Below the pieces are notes generated by a model. It was not told the origin of the DNA and searched no databases. It worked only from the letters and a program-made list of their open reading frames with translations. From JALZHR01 sp036389695 (GTDB lineage: Bacteria; Acidobacteriota; Blastocatellia; Pyrinomonadales; Pyrinomonadaceae): 8,812 bases of DNA. The number at the start of each line of letters is the position of its first letter. Within the stretch, counting starts at the first letter, position 1. Of this stretch, positions 1-5,062 are shown piece by piece. The translations under genes and the position numbers were made by a program. The stretch lies in assembly GCA_036389695.1 (NCBI GenBank), contig DASVWG010000473.1, positions 1 through 8,812 on the forward strand. The letters are read 5' to 3'.

Positions 1-2
1 GT

Positions 3-149
3 TCCACGGGATTCACTTTTAAGTCCAGCCAGAATCTGTACTCGTGTCAGTTAATGGATGTTCCCGGGGGAACGTCCTATTATTCGTATAATTACGGCGT
101 GTCTTATACGGCAACTTATTTTTATGTCGCGCTGTCGGCGACCGGTTAA
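3..149 (+). CDS. C-terminal end of an unidentified protein (5' end outside window)
   Basis: An open frame runs from the left edge to a TAA at 147-149 and gives about 48 residues rich in Tyr, Ser, Thr and Gly, ending TATYFYVALSATG. The other two forward frames stop within the first 55 bases. The composition (alternating aromatic and small polar residues, one Cys, no charged C-terminus) suits the beta-rich C-terminal end of a secreted, surface or pilin-like protein, but no family motif is visible and the function is unknown. It could also be a chance open frame; the position at the window edge prevents a length test. No clear terminator follows directly, and the next 580 bases are non-coding. 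Confidence 0.45.
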   Translation, partial: STGFTFKSSQNLYSCQLMDVPGGTSYYSYNYGVSYTATYFYVALSATG

Positions 150-253
150 TCGCTCGCGTTTCATCATTTGTGAAGAAAGTCGGCGGGTTGATTAGTCTCA
201 AGGCGCAGCCTGTTCGGGCTAGCTTAAATCGCTTCTTATCTAAAGTGTGAATT

Positions 254-304
254 TTCGGCAGGCTTACGCTTTATTTTTGAGCTTTCGGCAAAGTTATGCT
301 TTAT
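254..304 (+). repeat. Two copies of a degenerate 21-bp repeat, 30 bp apart
   Basis: Copies at 254-274 and 284-304 match each other at 17 of 21 positions by hand count; the consensus begins TTCGGCAAACTTATGC and continues TTTAT. The starts are exactly 30 bp apart. Related copies occur at 571-591, weakly at 594-614, and inverted at 632-652. The second copy ends inside the target duplication of the MITE-like element, so the element inserted into this array. No known repeat family is recognised, and spacing is too irregular for a CRISPR array. Confidence 0.5.
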
Positions 305-306
305 AT
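299..306. repeat. 8-bp target-site duplication, left copy (ctttatat)
   Basis: The octamer ctttatat at 299-306 directly abuts the left terminal inverted repeat of the element at 307-509 and recurs exactly at 510-517, abutting the right terminal repeat. A direct repeat immediately outside paired inverted ends is the signature of transposition. Confidence 0.75.
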
Positions 307-509
307 GGCATTAATATATTTGATTCACCGGCGAGAAAGTCAATACGGGAAATCTAAGAAGGTGTCAGTAGCCCAGGCGTCAGCGCGGGCTTCTCGCTTA
401 ACGGAAAGTATCTTAAATTGTCCGACGCCAAGCCCGCGCTCACGCCTGGGCTACTGACACTTGTTGTCGCCATTCTTATATTCTCAGGTGAATCAAATAT
501 ATTAATGCC
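307..509. mobile_element. 203-bp MITE-like non-autonomous element with nested inverted repeats
   Basis: The element is bounded by perfect 23-bp terminal inverted repeats (307-329, starting ggcattaata, and 487-509) and flanked by 8-bp direct repeats ctttatat at 299-306 and 510-517. Inside lies a second inverted pair, 362-392 and 430-460, 31 bp long with one mismatch, separated by a 37-nt loop. Each inner arm contains a REP-like hairpin core (agccc...gcgtgagcgc...gggct). It encodes no protein and is far too short for a transposase, so it would need to be moved in trans. Eight-bp duplications occur in several IS families (for example IS1595, ISL3, IS66), and the parent family cannot be assigned from this copy alone. 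Transcribed, the inner pair would make a very stable hairpin that could stop readthrough from the gene on the left. Confidence 0.75.
362..460. repeat. Long inner inverted repeat with REP-like arms
   Basis: The arms 362-392 and 430-460 are reverse complements at 30 of 31 positions. The single difference (c versus g at arm position 20) falls in the loop of the small REP-like palindrome inside each arm. Two REP-like units in opposite orientation resemble a BIME-type pair embedded in the transposable element. No stem-flanking T-run is present, so it is not a typical intrinsic terminator. Confidence 0.65.
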
Positions 510-517
510 CTTTATAT
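510..517. repeat. 8-bp target-site duplication, right copy (ctttatat)
   Basis: This is an exact copy of 299-306, placed directly after the right terminal inverted repeat. Removing 307-517 would restore a continuous repeat-array sequence ending tgctttatattta. Confidence 0.75.
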
Positions 518-558
518 TTATTTTTAGCGGCAGAATTTAGTGTCTCTAAGTTGTTGAT

Positions 559-587
559 TCGACATTCAGCGTCGGCGAACTTATGCT
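559..587 (+). promoter_or_regulatory. Possible sigma70-type promoter for the nagA leader
   Basis: TCGACA (559-564) is followed after exactly 17 bases by TATGCT (582-587), matching the -35 and -10 consensus at 5 of 6 and 4 of 6 positions. A start near 594 would give a leader of about 140 nt that passes through the hairpin at 613-633 and the terminator at 660-696 before reaching nagA. The match is moderate and overlaps a repeat unit, so it may be chance. Confidence 0.3.
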
Positions 588-651
588 TTCGATAGCGGCA
601 AAGATATGGTTAAAGCGACACAATATGTCGCTTAAAGCATAAGTTTGCCGA
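572..651 (+). repeat. 80-nt stem-loop made of two inverted repeat copies, with a nested hairpin
   Basis: Positions 572-589 pair with 634-651 over 18 base pairs, one being a G-T wobble. A second hairpin, aagcgaca / tgtcgctt with a 5-nt loop, occupies 613-633 within it. The two long arms are the direct and inverted copies of the 21-bp repeat family. The structure ends 8 bases before the terminator stem, so it may be part of a structured nagA leader or of a small RNA that ends at that terminator. No riboswitch class is recognised. Confidence 0.5.
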
Positions 652-659
652 AGCCCCGG

Positions 660-696
660 CTCGCGTCGCAAATAAAAGTGCGGCGCGAGTTTTTTT
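660..696 (+). terminator. Strong intrinsic terminator just upstream of nagA, possibly an attenuator
   Basis: The arm ctcgcgtcgca (660-670) pairs with tgcggcgcgag (679-689) over 11 bp, with one G-U pair and an 8-nt loop, followed by seven T (690-696). This reads as a rho-independent terminator on the plus strand, yet the nearest upstream plus-strand gene ends 510 bases earlier and nagA begins 38 bases later. Positions 665-677 can instead pair perfectly over 13 bp with 693-705, which would destroy the terminator. Either it ends an unannotated upstream transcript or it controls nagA by attenuation. Confidence 0.8.
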
Positions 697-733
697 ATTT
701 GCGACATTTCTTCCGACGTGAAAAAATCTTTTT

Positions 734-1900
734 ATGAAATCCGTTTTACTGAAAAACGCGACGGCGATTTTGCCTTTTGAAAAAGCCGAAAATGTTTCGC
801 TGCTGGTCGAAAACGGGAAAATTGTCGAAATCGAGCGGGGAAATAAAACCCTTCAAGCCGACCGGACAATCGACCTTTCGGGCGCGACCGTTTTCGCCGG
901 GTTTATCGACATACACATTCACGGCGCGGTCGGCGTTGATGCGATGACCGCCGACGCCGGCGATTTGCGAAAAATGGCGAAGTTTCTCGCTTCGAAGGGC
1001 ACGACCGCGTGGCTTCCGACTTTTGTTCCCGCGCCGGACGACGATTACCGGAAATCGATTGCGGCGATTGACGAATTGATGGAAACGCAGGGCGTCGAGC
1101 CGATAGCGCAGGCGCTCGGCGTTCATTACGAAGGCGTTTTCGCCAGCGAAAAAATGTGCGGCGCGCTCCGACCGGAGTTTTTCAAAAAGTTTACCGGCGA
1201 CGAAGTCGAAAAGCTGCCGCGATTAAAGGCGGAAAATGCGGTTCACTTAACGACTTTCGCGCCGGAAATCGAAGGCGGCATCGCGCTGGTCAAAGACTTA
1301 ATCAAACACGGCTGGATTGCGTCAATCGGTCACACGCGAGCCGACGCGGAAACTCTGGACAGAGCCTTCGCGGCGGGCGCTAAACATATGACGCATTTTT
1401 TCAACGCGATGACCGGCTTGCATCATCGCGAGGTCGGCGTCGTCGGCTGGGGCTTGACGAACGAAAAAATCACCTGCGACATTATCGCCGACGGCATCCA
1501 CGTTCATCCGAAAATGCTGCGGCTGGCGCACAAAATCAAAACGTCCGAAAATCTGATGCTTATCAGCGACGCGGTTTCGCCGACCGGCTTGGGCGACGGC
1601 GAATATGAAATCTGGAACGAAAAAGTTTCAGTCCGCGAAGGCAGAACCGAGAACGAGCGCGGAAGCATCGCGGGTTCGGTCATCACTCTGCTGGACGCGG
1701 TCAAACAGATGCTTTCGCTCGGCATCGCGGAAAGGGAAGTTTCCCGCATGGCGAGCCTGAATCCGGCGAAGCTGCTCGGCGTCGAAGATACTCAAGGCTC
1801 AATCGAAACCGGCAAACGCGCCGATTTGGTCGCGCTCGACGAAAACCGAAACGTGAAATTAACTTTAACCGATGGACGCGTGGCTTTCGTTGATTTCTAA
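734..1900 (+). CDS. nagA: N-acetylglucosamine-6-phosphate deacetylase (NagA)
   Basis: This 388-residue cytoplasmic amidohydrolase removes acetate from GlcNAc-6-phosphate to give glucosamine-6-phosphate, a step in amino-sugar catabolism and cell-wall recycling. The length is normal for the family. Motifs in order are HIHG (61-64), GTTAWLPTFV (89-98), the metal-ligand glutamate E133 in HYEGVF, H200 in SIGHTRADA, H221 in MTHFFNAM, DGIHVHP (253-259), the catalytic aspartate D279 in LISDAVSPTG, and a C-terminal NPAKLLG...GSIETGKRADLVALD segment that closes the small beta domain. The family usually reads HLEGPF and GAH where this protein has HYEGVF and GAL (143-145). The ATG at 734 is used because homology begins at once (KNATAILP...); no good Shine-Dalgarno precedes it. 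No nagB, PTS or regulator gene is adjacent. Its last 36 bases overlap the oppositely oriented permease gene. Confidence 0.93.
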   Translation: MKSVLLKNATAILPFEKAENVSLLVENGKIVEIERGNKTLQADRTIDLSGATVFAGFIDIHIHGAVGVDAMTADAGDLRKMAKFLASKGTTAWLPTFVPAPDDDYRKSIAAIDELMETQGVEPIAQALGVHYEGVFASEKMCGALRPEFFKKFTGDEVEKLPRLKAENAVHLTTFAPEIEGGIALVKDLIKHGWIASIGHTRADAETLDRAFAAGAKHMTHFFNAMTGLHHREVGVVGWGLTNEKITCDIIADGIHVHPKMLRLAHKIKTSENLMLISDAVSPTGLGDGEYEIWNEKVSVREGRTENERGSIAGSVITLLDAVKQMLSLGIAEREVSRMASLNPAKLLGVEDTQGSIETGKRADLVALDENRNVKLTLTDGRVAFVDF

Positions 1901-2797
1901 TTTTCGCTTTCGCGTCACCAGAAAAACGCCGGAAAATATCAAAATCGCCGCGAAAATCGTCCACAGCGTAACTTTTTCGGCGAGAAAAACGACCGCCGTA
2001 GAAAAACCTATCAGCGGCTGAAGATAAATATAAACCGCGACCACGCTCGGATTGACGCGCGCCAGCGCCCACGCGTTCAAAAGATACGGCAAAAGCGTCG
2101 CCACCAGCGCGATATACAAAACCAGAAACCATATCAACGGGCTGACGTTTGAGATTCGGACGCCGGAAAGCGAATAAAATCCGACCGGCACGCAGATTAA
2201 GCTCGCGAAAATAAACACCCACGCGATTGACTTCAAAGCGCCGTTGCGCGTGATAACGTCTTTGGAAATAACCACATAAACGCCGTAAGAAAGCGAATTA
2301 AGAATAATCAAGACATCGCCGAGCGTCGTCTCCGAAGAAAACGAAGCATTGCGCGGGTCAATCAACAAAACCACCCCGACAGCCGCCGCAACAATTCCCA
2401 GAATCGTCACCGAACGCAGCCGTTCCACGCCCAAAACAGAACCGACCGTCAAAGCGAAAATCGGAATCGTCACCGCCAAAAGCGAAGTATTCGAAGCCTT
2501 CGTCAACGCCAGCCCGCTCACAAACAAAAACTGGTTCAAAGTCACGCCAAAAAAACTCAAAACCAGAAAACGCCAGTAATCGGCGCGCCTCGCCAGCCGC
2601 AAATCCCCGCGAAATCTCTGCACCAAAAACAAAGCCAGCGCCGTAATCCCGACCCGAAACCCGACGAGCGCAAAGCTCGGAATAATTTTTAAAACGATTT
2701 TCCCGATAACCGGCAGCGACCCGAAAGTCATCTGCACCAGCAAAAGCGCCACGTGCGGCGCGTAACTTTTATCGTGAGAATGCGAGGAATTATTCAT
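1865..2797 (-). CDS. EamA/DMT-superfamily inner-membrane permease
   Basis: The 310-residue product is highly hydrophobic, with about ten predicted membrane segments arranged as two tandem EamA repeats (roughly residues 15-146 and 165-293), the usual size and layout of drug/metabolite transporters. Family-like features include the opening segment with G-S-L-P-V-I-G-K, the FRV...ALALFLVQRF segment of helix 2, SNTSLLAVTIPIFALTVGSVLGVERL at the end of repeat one (residues about 100-125), and VNPSVVAVYIYLQPLIGFSTAV in repeat two, followed by a basic tail RKRKLE. Substrate cannot be deduced; members export amino acids, metabolites or drugs. The ATG at 2797 is preferred, although a TTG lies one codon upstream at 2800. 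The gene is divergent from the SIR2-TPR gene and converges with nagA, overlapping it by 36 bp. Confidence 0.88.
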   Translation of the reverse strand: MNNSSHSHDKSYAPHVALLLVQMTFGSLPVIGKIVLKIIPSFALVGFRVGITALALFLVQRFRGDLRLARRADYWRFLVLSFFGVTLNQFLFVSGLALTKASNTSLLAVTIPIFALTVGSVLGVERLRSVTILGIVAAAVGVVLLIDPRNASFSSETTLGDVLIILNSLSYGVYVVISKDVITRNGALKSIAWVFIFASLICVPVGFYSLSGVRISNVSPLIWFLVLYIALVATLLPYLLNAWALARVNPSVVAVYIYLQPLIGFSTAVVFLAEKVTLWTIFAAILIFSGVFLVTRKRKLEINESHASIG

Positions 2798-2865
2798 CAA
2801 TCGTAAATAAAGATGCTAACAAATTGTCGAGCCATTTGTCAGGCAAACGAAAAATAACTTTTTTC

Positions 2866-2894
2866 TTCACAAAAAGGCTCTTTTATTTTATGAT
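2866..2894 (+). promoter_or_regulatory. Sigma70-type promoter of the SIR2-TPR gene
   Basis: TTCACA (2866-2871) and TATGAT (2889-2894) are separated by exactly 17 bases and each match the consensus at 5 of 6 positions. A transcript would start near 2901, giving a leader of about 32 nt before the ATG at 2933. The surrounding A+T-rich sequence also suits a promoter. It gives this gene its own transcription, independent of the divergent permease. Confidence 0.6.
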
Positions 2895-2915
2895 GCCTGA
2901 TAAACATTTCGTCAC

Positions 2916-2928
2916 AGGAGAAGCCTCC
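2916..2928 (+). promoter_or_regulatory. Ribosome binding site of the SIR2-TPR gene inside a small hairpin
   Basis: AGGAG at 2916-2920 is the clearest Shine-Dalgarno in the window but lies 12 bases from the ATG, longer than usual. GGAG (2917-2920) can pair with CTCC (2925-2928) across a 4-nt loop, which would hide the site and, when folded, shorten the spacing. With only four pairs the hairpin is marginal and may have no regulatory role. Confidence 0.45.
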
Positions 2929-2932
2929 GGTA

Positions 2933-4756
2933 ATGATAAAAAAGAAATTAACCATTGAGGATTTTGAGCCTATTTCAGCCAGAGATTTGGCTTATAAAAT
3001 CAGAGCCGTCGATTTCGGCTTCAAAAATCCCAAAAGCGAAGAAGCGCGAACGAATCGCCGTCCGAATCTCGCTTTTTTTCTCGGCGCGGGCGCGTCGAAG
3101 GATTCGGGCATTATTCTGGCAGGCGAAATGATGAAGATATTCAAAAATGAAATCTTTGAAATTAATTGTCCCGAACTGGAAACCGATGAAGAAAAAAGCA
3201 ATTGGCTAAAAGAAAAAGGTTGGTATAAAGACGGCAAAAAGGAATACGGCTGTCTTTTCGAAAAATTCCGCGATACTCGCAATGACCGTCAAAGATTTAT
3301 CGAAAAAATCTGTCATACAAACCCGCTTACCGGCAAATCCGTCGAGCCTTCTTTCGGTTATTTGATTCTGGCTGATTTGCTTTTGCGAAATTACATCAAC
3401 ACGGTCGTCACCCCTAATTTCGATGATTTGGTTTACATCGCCTCGACCACTTTCACCGGCAACCGCCCGATTGTTTACGCTTACGGCATCTTGGCTTCGG
3501 AAATGAAAATCAACGATTCTCATTCCAGAGTCTTAAAGCTTCACGGCGATTATCTTTATTCAAACATCGTCAACACCGACGACGAAATGGACGCCAAATC
3601 CGACGCGATAAACACGCCCGGCAAAGACGCGCGCGAAATCATCAGCCATCTGAATATGGAGCGCCAGGTGCGAACCGTGCTGGATAATTTCGGCTTAATC
3701 GTCGTCGGCTACGCGGGCGGCGACAAAACGATTATGCAAATGCTCGAACAGGTTTCCGAGCATAACGGTCTTTACTGGTGCTACATCAAAGATTACCCAC
3801 CCGATGTGGACGTCTTGAAACTCGTCAAAAGCAAAAATGGCAAACTGGTTAAGATAGCTGGGTTTGACGATATGATGAAAGAAATCGCCGATGTCACAAA
3901 TTTCAGCATTGACGACCTTTTAACCAGTTTTGAAAAACGCAAGGAAACTCTCGTCGAGCGTATTACAAAATTTAATGAAGACTACACTAAAAAGTCTTTG
4001 GGCGAATATGCGGAAGAGTTAACTGAGAAGCAAAAAGATAAACCTTCTGAAAATCTTTCAGCGGTTGATTATTTTGTTTTAGGTGATAGAGCCTACAAAG
4101 ATGGCAATTATGTCTTGGCTGAAGAAAATTACCGTAAGGCAATAGAATTAAATTCAACTCATTCGGGCGTTTACGTCAACCTTGGTAATATTCTTGCGGG
4201 TGATAAAAAATTCCGGAAAGAAGCGGAGGAAACTTATCTACGAGCGATTGAATTAGATCCATTAAATGACGTGGCTTACAATAATCTCGGCGTCTTTTAT
4301 ATGTATGAGTTGAAAAGGCTCGAAGCGGCAGAAGAAAATTTTCGGGAAGCTATAGAATTGGCTCCTACCAAATCTATGTATCATCTTAATCTCGGTGCTT
4401 TACTTTACGCCCAAAAACAAATAAATGAAGCAATAGACTCTATTAAAAAATCGATAGAACTTGACGAAAGAAATTCCAGTGCGCTTATTACGCTTGCAGC
4501 GATTAATAAAAAGTTGGGCAATACGAATGAATTAAAGAAATATATCGAAAAAATCCGGTTAATTATAGAGAATGATGATTATTATAGTTTAGCTCGCCTA
4601 AATTCGATACTTAACGATAAGGAAACTGCTTTAAAAAATTTGAAGCAAGCAGTTGATAAAAATTCATTGCTCAGAGTGTCCGCAAGAGAATCATATGCTT
4701 TAGAGTGGATACGCGATGATGAGAGGTTTTGGGAAATCGTCGGCAGAGATGAATGA
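2933..4756 (+). CDS. SIR2-like NAD-binding domain plus TPR repeats; candidate anti-phage effector
   Basis: The 607-residue protein starts with a SIR2-like (SIR2_2-type) fold: FFLGAGASKDSG (48-59) is the NAD-binding Rossmann loop, TPNFDD (160-165) the NAD-pocket Asn/Asp motif, LKLHGD (201-206) the catalytic His motif, and GYAGGD (259-264) a late SIR2 motif. The sirtuin PDFR element and the Cys4 zinc site are missing, so it is more likely an NADase than a protein deacetylase. N162 and H204 lie 42 residues apart; in the Thoeris effector ThsA the essential Asn112 and His152 lie 40 apart. A charged linker (about 335-375) leads to at least four TPR units (about 377-410, 411-445, 446-479, 480-513) with EENYRKAIEL-type helices, then a C-terminal LEWIRDDERFWEIVG motif common at TPR ends. 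No membrane segment is seen. It has its own promoter and no partner gene. SIR2 fused to helical-repeat sensor regions recurs in defence proteins (ThsA, DSR1/DSR2); the defence role is inferred. G+C drops strongly toward the 3' end. Confidence 0.85.
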   Translation: MIKKKLTIEDFEPISARDLAYKIRAVDFGFKNPKSEEARTNRRPNLAFFLGAGASKDSGIILAGEMMKIFKNEIFEINCPELETDEEKSNWLKEKGWYKDGKKEYGCLFEKFRDTRNDRQRFIEKICHTNPLTGKSVEPSFGYLILADLLLRNYINTVVTPNFDDLVYIASTTFTGNRPIVYAYGILASEMKINDSHSRVLKLHGDYLYSNIVNTDDEMDAKSDAINTPGKDAREIISHLNMERQVRTVLDNFGLIVVGYAGGDKTIMQMLEQVSEHNGLYWCYIKDYPPDVDVLKLVKSKNGKLVKIAGFDDMMKEIADVTNFSIDDLLTSFEKRKETLVERITKFNEDYTKKSLGEYAEELTEKQKDKPSENLSAVDYFVLGDRAYKDGNYVLAEENYRKAIELNSTHSGVYVNLGNILAGDKKFRKEAEETYLRAIELDPLNDVAYNNLGVFYMYELKRLEAAEENFREAIELAPTKSMYHLNLGALLYAQKQINEAIDSIKKSIELDERNSSALITLAAINKKLGNTNELKKYIEKIRLIIENDDYYSLARLNSILNDKETALKNLKQAVDKNSLLRVSARESYALEWIRDDERFWEIVGRDE

Positions 4757-4772
4757 GAACGTTTATCAGTTG

Positions 4773-4847
4773 TTATCTTTCACCTTTTATTTGTGATTTG
4801 TAATTGAATTCACATCAGCCTCAGAATCGAGTTTTCGAGCGTTTGTT
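4773..4847. repeat. Direct repeat, left copy: duplicate of the E2 gene 3' end and flank
   Basis: Aligned by hand to 7804-7877, this stretch differs at about 9 bases plus one gap over 75 positions (about 87% identity), in the same orientation. The shared part covers the final ~12 codons of E2, its stop codon position, about 22 bases of downstream sequence (taattgaatt), and the right arm (ttatcttt..cctttt) of the terminator hairpin beyond E2. The left arm of that hairpin is not present here. Homology stops near 4848, inside what would be the E2 coding sequence. Confidence 0.8.
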
Positions 4848-4848
4848 G
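4810..4848 (-). pseudogene. Remnant of the E2 acyltransferase C-terminus
   Basis: Read on the minus strand, this piece encodes QQTLENSILRLM and then TGA, against KQMLENPILMLM and then TAA at the end of the intact E2 gene. The stop codon stays aligned. Upstream in this frame a TAA follows within about ten codons, so no larger gene fragment survives. Several of the changes alter residues, as expected for a non-functional scrap. Confidence 0.65.
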
Positions 4849-4875
4849 CGGACGCGCGGCATTGGTCTGAAATTA

Positions 4876-4904
4876 TTGACAAATAAAGGATTTCGTTGCA
4901 TTAT
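4876..4904 (+). promoter_or_regulatory. Sigma70-type promoter of the glycan cassette
   Basis: A perfect TTGACA (4876-4881) is followed after 17 bases by CATTAT (4899-4904), 4 of 6 matches including the key second A and last T. A start near 4911 would give a 5' leader of about 150 nt before the aminotransferase ATG. It lies just right of the E2-tail repeat, so the cassette brings its own promoter. Confidence 0.5.
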
Positions 4905-5014
4905 AGGCTAATTCATTCAACACGTTTCAAAACAAAAATTCAGTTCGTTTAGTCAGGTGCGCCGAGGTTTCATTTTTATTTTGTAGACTTTGATATTCAG
5001 ACGCAAATTATCGG

Positions 5015-5036
5015 AAACTGTGTCAGAACACCGTTT
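5015..5036 (+). other. Small imperfect hairpin in the leader of the aminotransferase gene
   Basis: aaac-t-gtgt (5015-5023) pairs with acac-c-gttt (5028-5036) over eight base pairs with one mismatch and a 4-nt loop, ending 26 bases before the ATG at 5063. No T-run follows. It may shape the leader RNA or be chance. Confidence 0.25.
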
Positions 5037-5062
5037 AAAGCGTAGAATTTACAACTCAATAT

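Larger units (their letters stand above)
150..733. other. 584-bp non-coding, repeat-rich intergenic region upstream of nagA
   Basis: No credible gene lies between the partial left-edge frame and nagA. The stretch holds, in order: degenerate 21-bp repeats (254-304), a MITE-like element with target duplication (299-517), a possible promoter (559-587), further repeat copies (571-652) that form a large stem-loop, and an intrinsic terminator (660-696). Each is described separately. Positions 150-250 show nothing beyond short A+T-rich sequence and a weak agcc/ggct hairpin near 207-220. Confidence 0.8.
4757..5062. other. 306-bp intergenic region holding an E2-tail remnant and a promoter
   Basis: No complete gene is present. 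The left part (4773-4847) is a copy of the 3' end of the E2 gene and its flank. A sigma70-type promoter follows at 4876-4904. The remaining ~150 bases are an A+T-rich leader for the aminotransferase gene, with one small imperfect hairpin at 5015-5036. Confidence 0.75.

Noticed and set aside
207..220. Possible terminator hairpin (agcc/ggct) after the left-edge gene
   Set aside because: The stem is only 4 bp and no T-run follows.
254..652. CRISPR array
   Set aside because: Repeat copies are degenerate, irregularly spaced apart from one pair, and occur in both orientations; no cas gene is present.
746..1126. 126-codon minus-strand frame inside nagA
   Set aside because: It is antisense to the conserved N-terminal part of NagA and has no recognisable motif.
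1701..2222. 173-codon minus-strand frame across the nagA / permease junction
   Set aside because: It overlaps both the permease gene in a different frame and the end of nagA, and its Arg-rich sequence resembles no protein family.
2801..2865. Promoter of the permease on the minus strand
   Set aside because: A CTGACA hexamer is present on the minus strand near 2837-2842, but no acceptable -10 element lies at 16-18 bases from it.
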